DNA of 64,000 bases, from NCBI RefSeq assembly GCF_004358445.1, contig NZ_CP037951.1:607501-671500 (forward strand), written 5' to 3'. A program made the position numbers and the translations under genes. Origin of the DNA: Parashewanella tropica (GTDB lineage Bacteria; Pseudomonadota; Gammaproteobacteria; Enterobacterales; Shewanellaceae). Positions 1 to 9,891 of this stretch are shown here, piece after piece. The notes under the pieces are model-generated. The model searched no databases. It was given only the letters and a program-made list of their open reading frames with translations, and was not told the origin of the DNA. How positions within the stretch are numbered: position 1 is the stretch's first letter; each line of letters opens with the position of its first letter.

Positions 1-2102
1 TGCAAGGGAAGGTGAAAGGTGTATTAGATCTTAATATTCCGCTTTATGAAGACGGTAAAGAGCAAATTAGAGGACAAATCAGCCTTAAGAATAACCCTGT
101 GTACGTCTCTGAGCCTGGAATTGAGCTACAAAAAGTGACGGGAGATGTACGCTTTCAAAATGATGTGGTTGAAGGTGATGGCATCACGGCTCAGTTATAT
201 CAACAACCAACGCGGATCTCATTTGATACCAAGCCTCAAGCTGATGCGACCCATTTACACTTATCACTAGGGAGTCACTGGAAGCTCAGTAAACTTCCTG
301 CTGAATTTGAAAACCCATTGTCACCATTTTATTCCGGCAGTATGGATCTTAAAGCCAAACTAAAAATGATCTTTAGTGATTCTGGATACAGCTTACAAGG
401 AACTGTGGGATCTGATTTAGTTGGTGTTAATTTGGATTTACCAGAAATGCTAGCGAAAAAAGCCAAAGAGGTGAAACCTCTGCAAGCAGAAATCGTTGGT
501 GATAACAAGCAACTCTCAATGAGTGTTAAATTAGCGGATCAAGCAGAGTTTTGGGGCAGTTTTGATCCTAAATATCAAAACAGGCTTCAAGCTTACGACA
601 TACTGATAGGTCGACTGTTTCAGCCCGGAGATGTGTTGAACTCTAAGGGTGGGCAGCTACGTACAGAGTTAAAACGTGTAAATTTAGAAAACTGGATGCC
701 AGTGATCGATGCCTTTACTGTTAACGACCAACAAGCACCGACGAATCTAGAATTACAGAGTACGAAAAAGCCAAGTTTTTTTCCTGATCTGGTTTCGATC
801 CAATCGCAAATTGAGCAATTAGACTTTATTGGGCAACCCTTCAAACATTTACAAATGAATGCCCACCCTGAAGAAGGCAATTGGGTATTTCATACATCAT
901 CCGATAATTATGCCGGTAAGATGACTTTCCATAAAAATTGGGAAAGAGATGGAATAAGCATTGACGCGAGTAAATTGTATTTGTTTGCTGATGACAAAAC
1001 CCAAGATAGCAGTGAAAACGACCCTCAAGAATCCGCTCATGTTGCTTCTAGTATTGATAGCGCAAAAAACCTTGATGTACTGCAAGGTCTTCCTGTACTC
1101 AAGATATCGGCCAAAGATTTCCAATTTAAAGGGTATAAATTAGGTAGCTTGAGCTTGCAAGGCCAGCCTGAATCACAAGGCTATAAGTTGAAGCAAATTA
1201 CCTTGACCACTCCAAAAACAAAAGTCGTGGGCTCGGGTGATTGGTTGGCGCCCACTGCAAACGCGGTCGGAGCTACGCAACTTAACTTTAATATTGAAGC
1301 GCAAGAATTTGAAGCGGTATCCAAGCAGCTTGATATTAAGCCTGGGATCAAAGAAGCACCGTTAACAGTGTCACTGTCGACTCACTGGAAGGGTGCGCCT
1401 TATGACTTTGATCTTTCAAGATTAAATGGCGATGTGAGCTTTCAGTTAGGTAAAGGGCATTTATCAGAAGTGAGTGACAAAGGGGCAAGGATTTTTTCTT
1501 TATTCAGTTTGGACTCATTGTTAAGAAAACTTTCGTTTGATTTTTCTGATGTATTTGGAAAAGGCTTGTATTTCAACTCGTTTAAAGGAAATTTACGGAT
1601 TGATGATGGTGTGGTCAAAACCACAAATACCGAAATGGATGCGGTAGCGGGTACTATGCGGGTTAGAGGATATACTGACTTAACCAAGCAAAGTTTGAAC
1701 TATGACGTTCGTTTTTCGCCTAAGCTAGCATCAAGTGTACCTACAGTAGTCTTGCTCAGTACACCGGGCTGGGCAATCGGGTTGGGCGCATTTGCATTGA
1801 CTAAGGTATTGGAGCCTGTAATTGAAGTTATTTCGGAAATTCGTTTTCGTTTAACAGGAACAATGTCTAAGCCAAAACTGGAAGAAGTTGAGCGTAAAAG
1901 TAAGGAAATTGAAATTCCAGATGCGGTATTACGTGAAGTGAACCCAAGTGCAGTGCGAACAAAAGAACCTAAGCCAGAAGCTGAGACAACGCCTGACACT
2001 TCAAGTAAGCCGTCGAAAGCTAAGCCAGAAAGTAAATCAAAACCAGCGACTAAAGAACAGCCAAAGCTCACAAAACCTATCACTGATCCCACAGGAGGCT
2101 GA
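1..2102 (+). CDS. yhdP: YhdP family AsmA-like envelope protein, 3' part
   Basis: The reading frame is open to the left edge, so only the C-terminal part (about 700 residues) of a protein usually near 1,270 residues is present. The GTG at 12 is just the first possible start inside the window. The visible part is beta-rich, with long runs of alternating polar and hydrophobic residues typical of the AsmA/DUF3971 bridge proteins. It then has the hydrophobic stretch around VVLLSTPGWAIGLGAFAL and ends in a Lys/Pro/Glu/Thr-rich tail. E. coli YhdP is an inner-membrane-anchored AsmA-family protein that moves phospholipid toward the outer membrane. The nitrilase gene starts 2 bp after the stop, and its ribosome binding site lies inside this gene, so the two are probably co-transcribed. 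Family assignment is firm; the exact role here is inferred from the family. Confidence 0.85.
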   Translation, partial: QGKVKGVLDLNIPLYEDGKEQIRGQISLKNNPVYVSEPGIELQKVTGDVRFQNDVVEGDGITAQLYQQPTRISFDTKPQADATHLHLSLGSHWKLSKLPAEFENPLSPFYSGSMDLKAKLKMIFSDSGYSLQGTVGSDLVGVNLDLPEMLAKKAKEVKPLQAEIVGDNKQLSMSVKLADQAEFWGSFDPKYQNRLQAYDILIGRLFQPGDVLNSKGGQLRTELKRVNLENWMPVIDAFTVNDQQAPTNLELQSTKKPSFFPDLVSIQSQIEQLDFIGQPFKHLQMNAHPEEGNWVFHTSSDNYAGKMTFHKNWERDGISIDASKLYLFADDKTQDSSENDPQESAHVASSIDSAKNLDVLQGLPVLKISAKDFQFKGYKLGSLSLQGQPESQGYKLKQITLTTPKTKVVGSGDWLAPTANAVGATQLNFNIEAQEFEAVSKQLDIKPGIKEAPLTVSLSTHWKGAPYDFDLSRLNGDVSFQLGKGHLSEVSDKGARIFSLFSLDSLLRKLSFDFSDVFGKGLYFNSFKGNLRIDDGVVKTTNTEMDAVAGTMRVRGYTDLTKQSLNYDVRFSPKLASSVPTVVLLSTPGWAIGLGAFALTKVLEPVIEVISEIRFRLTGTMSKPKLEEVERKSKEIEIPDAVLREVNPSAVRTKEPKPEAETTPDTSSKPSKAKPESKSKPATKEQPKLTKPITDPTGG
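2093..2098 (+). promoter_or_regulatory. Ribosome binding site of the nitrilase gene
   Basis: AGGAGG sits 5 nt before ATG 2104, inside the last codons of yhdP. It decides the start: the same frame is open back to 1948, but that extension has no family match and lies over yhdP. Confidence 0.8.
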
Positions 2103-2103
2103 G

Positions 2104-2940
2104 ATGCAGATCAACGTATTGCAATGTCAAAGTGGACGGGATTTCGATGAAAACTTAGCCTTTTTACATGAGCAAATGGAAACACTTGATCGAGCCGATG
2201 ATGAAGAGCAATTAATTGTATTGCCTGAATGTGTATTGTTGTTTGGCGGCCATGAAAGCTTACAGATAAAAGCTATGGGTGAAGATAATCAATTTGTATC
2301 TGTTCTATCAAAGCTTGCAGCTCAACATCAGGTTTATCTAGTGGCGGGAACCGTACCTGAGTTGGCAACAGATGGCCGTTATTACAGTCGAAGCTATGTG
2401 TTCGGTCCGCAAGGTCAGATTATGGGGCAATATGATAAGCTGCATTTGTTTGATGTCGATGTAGCAGACGGCACTAAGCAATACCGCGAAAGCGAAACCT
2501 TTTGCCCTGGTGAACAAGTATCTGTAGTCGATACACCGATAGGTAAAATTGGTTTAGCCATTTGTTATGATCTCCGTTTTCCTGAGCTATTTCAGGCAAT
2601 GCGAGAACAAGGGGCGGATATTATTGCATTGCCTGCAGCATTTACTAAGGTTACAGGGAAAGCGCATTGGCAAACGCTTTTGCAAGCAAGAGCCGTTGAA
2701 ACGCAAACCTATGTCGTTGCTGCTGCTCAGTGGGGGCAACACCCAAGCAGTCGCAGAGAAACCTGGGGACACAGTATGATCGTTAACCCTTGGGGGGAAA
2801 TTGTCGCTGAAAAGCTTTCTGATACAGGCTGGGTGCAGGCGAGGCCAGATTTCGCTAAAATGAACAGTATTCGCAATGAAATGCCAGTGTTAAAGCATAA
2901 ACGCTTTCAGTCGGCTACTTTGAAATCAATAGAGAATTAA
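2104..2940 (+). CDS. Carbon-nitrogen hydrolase (nitrilase superfamily, Nit1-like)
   Basis: This 278-residue cytoplasmic hydrolase carries the full Glu-Lys-Cys triad of the nitrilase superfamily: E42 in LPECVLLF, K112 in YDKLHLFD and C154 in [13 protein letters not shown]. The motif set matches the Nit1 branch, whose best studied members hydrolyse deaminated glutathione as metabolite repair. The start at 2104 is chosen for its AGGAGG site and because the protein then begins exactly where family members do ([11 protein letters not shown]). It lies between yhdP and tldD, an order seen in many gammaproteobacteria, and is likely co-transcribed with both. The substrate is inferred; other small omega-amides remain possible. 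Confidence 0.88.
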   Translation: MQINVLQCQSGRDFDENLAFLHEQMETLDRADDEEQLIVLPECVLLFGGHESLQIKAMGEDNQFVSVLSKLAAQHQVYLVAGTVPELATDGRYYSRSYVFGPQGQIMGQYDKLHLFDVDVADGTKQYRESETFCPGEQVSVVDTPIGKIGLAICYDLRFPELFQAMREQGADIIALPAAFTKVTGKAHWQTLLQARAVETQTYVVAAAQWGQHPSSRRETWGHSMIVNPWGEIVAEKLSDTGWVQARPDFAKMNSIRNEMPVLKHKRFQSATLKSIEN

Positions 2941-2945
2941 ATTTG

Positions 2946-4388
2946 ATGTTAACCCAAGTGGGAAAAAGTTTACTTGGCGATAAGCTAAGTTTAGATACCC
3001 TTTCAAACTATTTAACCCTTATTCATCAGCATAATATTGATTATGCTGATTTGTATTTTCAAGGCAGCCGCCATGAATCTTGGGTGCTGGAAGATGGCAT
3101 TATTAAAGAAGGTAGCTTTAATATTGAGCGTGGTGTTGGTGTTCGAGCGATTACTGGAGAGAAGACGGGCTTTGCTTATGCGGATGAAATTACCCCTGAA
3201 GCACTGGAATCGGCATCACTAGCAGCAAGAGGGATTGCAAGCTCAGGAAGCAGTTATTCAGTGCAAGCGGCCAAAGCGACTGTTCAACCTGCGTTATACA
3301 ATAGTCAAGATCCTATTGAAGCGATGGAGCAATCCCGCAAGATTGATTTACTCAAGCAAGCGGATGCCTATATTCGCAGTTTAGATAGCCGTATTGCTCA
3401 AGTGGTGATCAGCTTATCGGGTGTTTATGAAGAAATCCTTGTTACGGCTAGCGATGGTACCTTAAGCGCCGATATTCGTCCTTTAGTTCGCTTTAATTGC
3501 AGCGTATTGATTGAAGAAAACGGTAAACGTGAACGTGGTGCCGCAGGTGGCGGTGGTCGTCACAGTTATGATGCGTTTTTGGAAACGGATGACGAAGGGT
3601 TACCTGTTAGCTTTAAATTTGCTCGTGAAGCGGTACGTCAAGCTCAAGTGAACTTACACGCGATTGATGCGCCAGCAGGTGAAATGACAGTAGTATTAGG
3701 CAACGGTTGGCCGGGTGTGTTATTACATGAAGCGGTAGGGCATGGCTTAGAAGGTGATTTTAATCGTAAAGGAAGCAGCGCTTTTTCTGGTCGAGTGGGT
3801 GAACAAGTTGCCTCTAAATTAGTGACTGTAATAGACGATGGTACGATTGAACATCGCCGTGGTTCTTTGACAATCGATGACGAAGGCACACCAACTCAAA
3901 AAACGACATTGATTGAAGACGGTATCCTCAAAGGGTACATGCAAGACAAGCTTAACGCTCGATTAATGGGTGAAGCGTCAACCGGTAATGGTCGTCGTGA
4001 GTCTTATGCTCATTTACCAATGCCACGAATGACCAATACCTACATGAAATTGGGTGACAGTGAGCCTCAAGCGATCATCAAGTCTGTTGATAATGGCATC
4101 TATGCGCCTAACTTCGGTGGTGGGCAAGTGGATATTACTTCAGGAAAGTTTGTGTTTTCGGCATCAGAGGCTTACCTGATTGAAAAAGGCGAGATCACTC
4201 AGGCCATTAAAGGGGCAACATTAATTGGTAATGGTCCTGAAGCCATGAGCCAGATCAGCATGGTAGGTAATGATTTAGCCTTAGATCATGGGGTTGGAGT
4301 ATGTGGTAAAGATGGTCAAAGTGTCCCTGTAGGTGTGGGCCAACCTACTCTTAAACTAGACCGATTAACCGTTGGCGGTACCGCGTAA
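2946..4388 (+). CDS. tldD: Metalloprotease TldD
   Basis: This 480-residue protein is the catalytic half of the TldD/TldE(PmbA) protease, which processes peptides such as microcin precursors and degrades the CcdA antitoxin in E. coli. The zinc site HEAVGH is at residues 261-266, followed by [12 protein letters not shown] as in the family. Other conserved stretches are [11 protein letters not shown] near 200 and the Gly-rich C-terminus. The frame opens with TTG at 2943, but the ATG at 2946 is the more likely start; the ribosome binding site is weak, 5 bp after the nitrilase stop. The partner gene pmbA lies 7.7 kb downstream on the same strand rather than next to it. Confidence 0.95.
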   Translation: MLTQVGKSLLGDKLSLDTLSNYLTLIHQHNIDYADLYFQGSRHESWVLEDGIIKEGSFNIERGVGVRAITGEKTGFAYADEITPEALESASLAARGIASSGSSYSVQAAKATVQPALYNSQDPIEAMEQSRKIDLLKQADAYIRSLDSRIAQVVISLSGVYEEILVTASDGTLSADIRPLVRFNCSVLIEENGKRERGAAGGGGRHSYDAFLETDDEGLPVSFKFAREAVRQAQVNLHAIDAPAGEMTVVLGNGWPGVLLHEAVGHGLEGDFNRKGSSAFSGRVGEQVASKLVTVIDDGTIEHRRGSLTIDDEGTPTQKTTLIEDGILKGYMQDKLNARLMGEASTGNGRRESYAHLPMPRMTNTYMKLGDSEPQAIIKSVDNGIYAPNFGGGQVDITSGKFVFSASEAYLIEKGEITQAIKGATLIGNGPEAMSQISMVGNDLALDHGVGVCGKDGQSVPVGVGQPTLKLDRLTVGGTA

Positions 4389-4402
4389 TTTCATACCCCT
4401 TT

Positions 4403-4431
4403 GGCAGGTCCTATGTTCTTTTGGATCTGCC
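4403..4431 (+). terminator. Hairpin after tldD
   Basis: GGCAGGTCC (4403-4411) pairs with GGATCTGCC (4423-4431) with one G-U pair and an 11-nt loop. There is no T run behind it, so it may be a weak or Rho-assisted end of the yhdP-tldD transcript. Confidence 0.4.
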
Positions 4432-4539
4432 GATGACCTTTCCTATAAATTAATCTTCTTTTAGACTTCGAGCAATCTCCTAATAAATCACTATCTTACT
4501 GGTATTCTTGTCCCTAATACTCAGCGATTTAACCAAAAT

Positions 4540-7011
4540 ATGGCCGTAGACGCTTTAAGCAATAATCAAAGTCTAAAAACATTTTGCCAAGAGGGTTTTC
4601 CTTTAAGTGGGGAGGTACGTAAGGTACTGGAGTTGACGATTGATGGCCAAACGCACCGCTATGATGTCACTCTCCTAAACCTTCGTCCTATACATGTTTT
4701 TTACGTATCCACTTGTATGAGTGAATCTGATTCATCTGATAGTGTTGAAAGCAGTTCAGAGAGCACTGACCATGGCGATAAAACGAGATATTTTGAAAGT
4801 TTTGATTACGTAACATTTGAGCCGTATGGATGGAGTCAACCGATCAAAAAGGCATTGGATGAGCTTTTAGAGGTTCAACGTTTATGTAAGGGAGCCAGAG
4901 TATGGCAACGTGAATTATCTAAAGATGATTCTGATAATGAATGCGTATCCAGCCAGTCATCTGCAACAAGTAAATCTGGTAACTCATTCATAAAACGTAA
5001 ACTTTCAGACTTTACAGAGAGTTTTATGAGTCATTCGCGTTCTACCTCCCCACTAAGTTCTCAAGTTGACCCAGAATTAGAAAGTGACTATAGCAGTGAG
5101 CCTGATCATTCATTACAGGAAAATATGCAACAACTTGAAGTATTAGCTAAAGGGAAGGCTATGGCTAAAGGTTTCACTGAGGAGTATTTAACTAAGCTAC
5201 ACCAATTACATAGTAGTTTTTGTGTATTAGAGAAAGAGTTAAGGGAAAAGTCATTACTTTCTCAGGAAGTTCAGGCTTCAGGCATTTCAGAAGCAAAAGC
5301 AAGCGCATCCAGTGCAATGAAATGTGAGACCGAAATAGGAATAACTGAACCTGAAAGCGAAAATTTAAAACAAGTAGGTGAAGCTCAGCGTCAACTTTGC
5401 ATGATGTTGGTCGATGTGTACCTCGTCATATCTAATGAGGGGGACTCAAACTGCTTTGCTTTGTTATCAGCGATAGAGTTTTTGAAGAAAGCGCAACAAT
5501 ATGGAGAAGATGTTAGCAAAGCTGATGATCGAATCAAAGCCAGTTTCAAGTATTGTGTTCAGCAGCAACTTTTGACCATTGATACTCTCCAAGAGCCAGA
5601 GGAATTGGGTGAGTTTATTTCTATTTTCGTCAGATTATTAGAGCAAATAAAATTGCAGGATAACTCAGAGCTATTGCAACAATTTTATACCGTTCTGGCA
5701 TTTAAATTTACCAACTTTATTGATGTGACTAAGTCGGGTTACCCTGCCTGTTCTCAAAGAAGGTACTTGTTTGATTCAGTGCCTAATTTAGAAAATATTT
5801 TAAAAGAAGTTGCGCAAGAGCAAGCAGATTGTCTTAGTTTTGAAGCACAACAAGTCATCGGTGAGTCTGAAAGCGATAGGCCCTATTATATTTGGATAAA
5901 GGAAGAGCTTCGAAAGTCGACAGACCTTATGGTATTACTTAGCCAATTAGAGAAAAAAATTGAGGATATGGCAGCGCTCGAGTCAGATGATTACAAAGAA
6001 ACCGAAAAAAAAATCAAAGAGCTTGGAATTTACTTACTTGATAAACATATTCATAGAGATACCTCTGCGTATCCTAAGCAATTGCTCATGGTTCACGTTA
6101 ATAACGTAGTGACATTGTCGAGAAGTGTGCGCCGAAACCGAGATCCTCAAAGCTTAGATATACTCAGTAAAACGCTTGCCCATTGTGCTGTATTGGCAAA
6201 AGACTTGGCAGAAAAAAGAACTGATACGGATCTTGAAATTTTGAAGATTTATCAAGAGTTACTGTCAGAATCAGAACTCCTTAAAGAGAGGTTGAGTCGA
6301 AAGGTGTCCACCAAAGAGCAGCTATCGGTTCGGTCTGAGGCCATGTTAAAAGTAGATACCGTACAGGACAAAGCTAGGGTATTGTCCACAAAAATGCTTA
6401 AACAAGTTAAAGCGTTTTGGCAGACTTTAAAAGTGGATAAAAATAGTTGGAGGGAAGTTGAGCCTTTGTTAATACAGCTTAAGCATTTATCTGAATGGAA
6501 GATAGTGGGAGAAAGCCAGCGTCAAGAAGCCTTTCATTTAAGTGTGGAAATGTTTTTATGTACTTCACAGGCTTTGCGTCATGATAAAAAGTTAAAAAAA
6601 ATTGTAAAGCTGGAGGTAGCATTAGAGGAATGTGTATCGCTCACTCGTCAATTAATGGAGCTACAGATTTGTGAAAGCAATGGGGTTGAGGGCATAAAAG
6701 CATTAAATGAGTTGATGGTTGAGGCCGAAAAATTACAAAGCAGGATTGATGCAATTAAAGAGGCTAAAGGAACTGATGCTTGTGGTGAGAAGTCACAACA
6801 AATTGAGCAACTCCCTATTTTGGCCTTGCAATTATCCCAAAGAGTTATGGCGAGTATTTCTGTAACCCAAGCCACATTGGTCAGTAATAAACGGCTATTA
6901 GAAGAGAGCCATCAAAAATTAAATATGTTAGCTCAAATGACAATGTTGTCTGTTGATGAGCGGGTAAAAGCAACGACGTTACAAATGGATTTACCGTCGC
7001 TTCAAAGTTAG
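4540..7011 (+). CDS. Large helical orphan protein with Ser-rich linker
   Basis: I do not recognise this 823-residue protein. It begins MAVDALSNN and has a short beta-like N-terminal module at about residues 20-57 (G24, G36, Y41, then IHVFYV). A Ser/Asp/Glu-rich stretch follows at 61-78, and another Ser-rich linker runs to about 190. From about 195 to the end it is almost entirely charged, helix-forming sequence with Leu/Glu/Lys/Gln bias, suggesting long helical bundles or coiled coils. There is no signal peptide or membrane segment. The N-terminal module resembles by eye those of the proteins at 14720-15865 and 62530-63909. It sits between tldD and an iron cluster, with no operon partner. A secreted effector or a scaffold are both possible; function is unknown. 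Confidence 0.7.
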   Translation: MAVDALSNNQSLKTFCQEGFPLSGEVRKVLELTIDGQTHRYDVTLLNLRPIHVFYVSTCMSESDSSDSVESSSESTDHGDKTRYFESFDYVTFEPYGWSQPIKKALDELLEVQRLCKGARVWQRELSKDDSDNECVSSQSSATSKSGNSFIKRKLSDFTESFMSHSRSTSPLSSQVDPELESDYSSEPDHSLQENMQQLEVLAKGKAMAKGFTEEYLTKLHQLHSSFCVLEKELREKSLLSQEVQASGISEAKASASSAMKCETEIGITEPESENLKQVGEAQRQLCMMLVDVYLVISNEGDSNCFALLSAIEFLKKAQQYGEDVSKADDRIKASFKYCVQQQLLTIDTLQEPEELGEFISIFVRLLEQIKLQDNSELLQQFYTVLAFKFTNFIDVTKSGYPACSQRRYLFDSVPNLENILKEVAQEQADCLSFEAQQVIGESESDRPYYIWIKEELRKSTDLMVLLSQLEKKIEDMAALESDDYKETEKKIKELGIYLLDKHIHRDTSAYPKQLLMVHVNNVVTLSRSVRRNRDPQSLDILSKTLAHCAVLAKDLAEKRTDTDLEILKIYQELLSESELLKERLSRKVSTKEQLSVRSEAMLKVDTVQDKARVLSTKMLKQVKAFWQTLKVDKNSWREVEPLLIQLKHLSEWKIVGESQRQEAFHLSVEMFLCTSQALRHDKKLKKIVKLEVALEECVSLTRQLMELQICESNGVEGIKALNELMVEAEKLQSRIDAIKEAKGTDACGEKSQQIEQLPILALQLSQRVMASISVTQATLVSNKRLLEESHQKLNMLAQMTMLSVDERVKATTLQMDLPSLQS

Positions 7012-7014
7012 ATA

Positions 7015-7057
7015 CAGTTTATCTTTGTGGGTAACAATAATCACGAAAGATAAACTG
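7015..7057. terminator. Bidirectional hairpin between convergent genes
   Basis: A perfect 12-bp inverted repeat (CAGTTTATCTTT at 7015-7026, AAAGATAAACTG at 7046-7057) lies between the stop of the helical orphan and the stop of the TonB receptor gene, placed to end both transcripts. Confidence 0.65.
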
Positions 7058-7078
7058 CACCAAAAACATTAATCGTTG

Positions 7079-9145
7079 TTAAAAGCGATATGTCACCGTT
7101 GCCCCAATCGTTCTTGGGCGAACAATTGCAGAGTAATGTTTGGCCACCTTCGTTTTAGGATGTACTTGCACAAACTTCTTGGTGCGTTTTTCAACATCAA
7201 ACAAGTTGCTGGCAAAAGCAGTAACAACCCAGTTGTCGGATTCCCAGTTCAGAGTTAAGCGAGACAAGGTATAGCCACCAGATTCTACAGACTTATCATT
7301 TTTAATATCAGCATAGTATTTACCAACATAGTGATTATTAAAGTTGACGTGTAAGTTATCTGTTAGCCAATATTTCATGGCTAGCTTAGCCGTTAGATCA
7401 GGCGCTGAACCTAATTCATTTCCTTTTAAAGAAGCGTATGCGTTATCAATTTTTTCAATTTTAGTTTTCAGTAAACCAATACCCGTTGACACTTCAAAGT
7501 TGTCAGTGATTGAAAAATTAAGGGCAGACTCTAAACCATAAGAATTGGCATTATCAATATTCACAATACGACGGTCTCTAGGGTTACCCGATGCACCAAC
7601 AAGGTCGTCTTGGTAACCGTCGTAATCGTTATAGAATACGTTGGTCGTTAGGTTCATATCTGATGTCAAGTTGCTGCGAACACTAAATTCATAAGTGTTT
7701 ACTTTTTCTTGCTCAAAGGTGTAATACTCTTTACGGAAGAAGCTATATGTACCACCGCCAGCATTGTAACCTTTACGTGCACTTACACCTAAAGTCGTTG
7801 AGTCAGAGATGTCGTAAGTCAGTGCGATTTTTGGTAAGAATAGGGTTTTCTCGTTATCAATCACAAAGGTCACTTTAGCGCGTTGATGATTAAAGTTACG
7901 CAGCTGAGCTTCACGCTCGATACGACCACCAACAACTAGATTCCATTTATCAGTAATGTCATAACTGACCTCACCATAGATGGCTTTTGAACTGCTTTCA
8001 TCATCACCATCATAGATTTTTGGACTCATGAAGTCTTGGTCGCGTTTATACCAATACAGTCCAACAAAACCTGATAAATCACCTTGATCGTTTTTAAGAT
8101 TCAATTTGGCGTCAAGTGTCTTGTCTTTTTCATCCATTTTCACAGTAATAGGGCGTGGGTAAGAATCAAAGCCCCATTCATAGGCAACGTGCGATAGTAA
8201 AACTTCGTAAGACACATTGTTGTTGATTTGATGGTCTAGCTTTAGGCTGATCGTCTTTGAATTTGTGTCTATATAGCGTGCTGAGTCAGTATCATGCTCA
8301 AATGGATCTTCGCCAACGTAGTAGTTTCGTCCTGCATCACCTTTTTCTCGGTTTTTGCTGTAGGTCAATAATGCTTTAAAGCCTTCGATGGAATCAGGGG
8401 TGTATAAGAACTTGGCACGTAATCTTTTAGACTTAAGCTCATTAGGATCAAAGTTAAGTGTGGGAGCTTTCGGACTTTTTGAAAGTAATAAGTTAGAAAA
8501 CGTATCTCCATCGAGCCTTTGGCCTGCAATTCGAAACGCCAATTGGTCGTCTAAGATAGGGCCAGAAATTACTGCAGAGGTCTCTATAAATTTGTCTTGG
8601 TTACGGTATCCAACACGGGCTGCACCTTCCCAGTCTTGGGTTGGGTCTTTGGTTTTAATAAACACTAAGCCGCCGATGCTATTACGCCCGTTCGTCGTAG
8701 ATTGCGGGCCACGGAATACTTCAACTTGTTCAACATCCCAAATGCCCATATCGCCAGTGCGATCAGCAACAAAAGGTTCTGCTACACCATCAATGACAGT
8801 GGTAACTCTTGGTTTGGCGCCACTGGCAAAAGAATTAAAGCCAGAAGCAGAGCCATTACCGCTTACACCACGAATATCTGGTGCTTGGCCTGAAAGTACA
8901 ACTACGTTTGGTACTTCTGCAATCGCATCACCAAAACTTAAAAATTGACCGTCTTCTAGTGCGTTTTCACCAATGACTTCAACTGACGAAGTTGTGTCTT
9001 TCAGGCTTCGTTCAATTTTTTCACCGATAACGGTAATGGTTTCAATATTTGTGTCTTTCTTCTCGGCTTCATCAGCAGAAACAGAAAATGATGCGCCAAG
9101 TAGGGCTAAACAAATGGTGCTTAGCTTAAACTTAGGGTTATGCAT
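7079..9145 (-). CDS. TonB-dependent outer-membrane receptor, probably for a siderophore
   Basis: This 688-residue outer-membrane receptor imports a ligand, most likely a ferric siderophore, using TonB energy. The signal peptide is residues 1-24 and the TonB box is ETITVIGE (35-42). The plug domain runs about 46-160 with VEVFRGPQST at 141-150. A 22-strand-type barrel follows and ends RPRTIGATVTYRF with the terminal Phe. The frame opens at a TTG (9154), but the ATG at 9145 has AGGA 9 nt upstream and gives a normal signal peptide. It is divergent from a small-membrane-protein/PepSY operon, and a Fur box lies in the shared promoter region. The ligand cannot be read from the sequence; iron is inferred from the Fur box and neighbours. 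Confidence 0.9.
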   Translation of the reverse strand: MHNPKFKLSTICLALLGASFSVSADEAEKKDTNIETITVIGEKIERSLKDTTSSVEVIGENALEDGQFLSFGDAIAEVPNVVVLSGQAPDIRGVSGNGSASGFNSFASGAKPRVTTVIDGVAEPFVADRTGDMGIWDVEQVEVFRGPQSTTNGRNSIGGLVFIKTKDPTQDWEGAARVGYRNQDKFIETSAVISGPILDDQLAFRIAGQRLDGDTFSNLLLSKSPKAPTLNFDPNELKSKRLRAKFLYTPDSIEGFKALLTYSKNREKGDAGRNYYVGEDPFEHDTDSARYIDTNSKTISLKLDHQINNNVSYEVLLSHVAYEWGFDSYPRPITVKMDEKDKTLDAKLNLKNDQGDLSGFVGLYWYKRDQDFMSPKIYDGDDESSSKAIYGEVSYDITDKWNLVVGGRIEREAQLRNFNHQRAKVTFVIDNEKTLFLPKIALTYDISDSTTLGVSARKGYNAGGGTYSFFRKEYYTFEQEKVNTYEFSVRSNLTSDMNLTTNVFYNDYDGYQDDLVGASGNPRDRRIVNIDNANSYGLESALNFSITDNFEVSTGIGLLKTKIEKIDNAYASLKGNELGSAPDLTAKLAMKYWLTDNLHVNFNNHYVGKYYADIKNDKSVESGGYTLSRLTLNWESDNWVVTAFASNLFDVEKRTKKFVQVHPKTKVAKHYSAIVRPRTIGATVTYRF

Positions 9146-9257
9146 AGTGTGCAATCCTTTGTGGGAGATTTAATAAATGGCAACAATTCAGATGGTTACC
9201 GTTAGAGCATTTATTTGGATTGCATTATATTGGATGTCATTCTGATTGCAATAAAAA

Positions 9258-9272
9258 TGACAATTGTTATCA
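9258..9272. promoter_or_regulatory. Fur box in the divergent promoter region
   Basis: TGACAATTGTTATCA matches the 7-1-7 Fur consensus TGATAATGATTATCA at 12 of 15 positions, and the wider AATGACAATTGTTATCATT is nearly palindromic. It lies between the TonB receptor (-) and the PepSY operon (+), so Fe-Fur could repress both. Confidence 0.75.
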
Positions 9273-9332
9273 TTTGCATTGGTTTTTTGAGTGTCAATCT
9301 AAAAATACAAACAAAAGAGCGCAAATATTTCT

Positions 9333-9605
9333 ATGTACACCTTATTTTTTGGACTGTTGATCCTAATTTCTTCTGGGATCTTTTACCTAAGCAATAAGAA
9401 CCAAATTGCCCTGAAATCGCCACTCAATAAAAGGTATCGAATGATCGCCATTGTTCTGCTCTTATTGGGAAGTCTTGGATGGTTTTCAATCATGAGTGCA
9501 GTAACCGCAGTATTTTCAATTTTTGCCATATTTATGTTGGCAATCGGTGTGTGGCCCTTTTTAAGCCATTGGTTTACATCTAAAAGAGGTAAATTGAATG
9601 GATAA
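9333..9605 (+). CDS. Small membrane protein, DUF3325-like, iron cluster
   Basis: This 90-residue protein consists of three hydrophobic segments (about 2-20, 37-53 and 58-77) and short polar loops, so it is an inner-membrane protein. Size, topology and its place upstream of a PepSY protein, opposite a TonB receptor, fit the DUF3325-type proteins of siderophore-uptake clusters; the assignment rests on context more than on motifs. No good ribosome binding site precedes ATG 9333. Its end overlaps the next gene by 8 bp, pointing to translational coupling. The role is unknown; helping assemble or anchor the PepSY reductase is a guess. Confidence 0.65.
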   Translation: MYTLFFGLLILISSGIFYLSNKNQIALKSPLNKRYRMIAIVLLLLGSLGWFSIMSAVTAVFSIFAIFMLAIGVWPFLSHWFTSKRGKLNG

Positions 9606-9891
9606 GAAAAACAAAATCAAACCCGATGTGCTGTCCAAAACCCTTGCTGGTTTAGTGTTTGGTTACTTGATTGCCCTAGCGTTGGTCGGTTTGTTTGCTT
9701 GGCATGGTTATCAAGGGATCAGTGGCGAACACAAAGTTCAATTTAATATGTGGATGATCACACCGATTTGGATGCTGACCTTCAGTTTTAGTTATCTATT
9801 TCAAAGTGGCAAAAAAGCCATTTTGACCTTGTTTTCTGTCAGTGTTGTTCTGCATTTTATTCTTTATATCAGTAAAGCGAGTATCAGTTAA
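9598..9891 (+). CDS. Small membrane protein, DUF3649-like, iron cluster
   Basis: This 97-residue inner-membrane protein has three hydrophobic stretches (about 15-35, 52-67 and 75-92) after a Lys-rich cytoplasmic start. Position and size match the second small membrane protein often found beside PepSY proteins in siderophore operons (DUF3649-like, sometimes called iron uptake protein). AGAGG lies about 8 nt before the ATG. Its stop and the ATG of the next gene share one base at 9891, so translation of the three genes is probably coupled. Function is not established by sequence. Confidence 0.6.
   Translation: MDKKNKIKPDVLSKTLAGLVFGYLIALALVGLFAWHGYQGISGEHKVQFNMWMITPIWMLTFSFSYLFQSGKKAILTLFSVSVVLHFILYISKASIS

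Noticed and set aside
1948-2103. N-terminal extension of the nitrilase frame
   Set aside because: It overlaps yhdP in another frame and the AGGAGG site supports the start at 2104.
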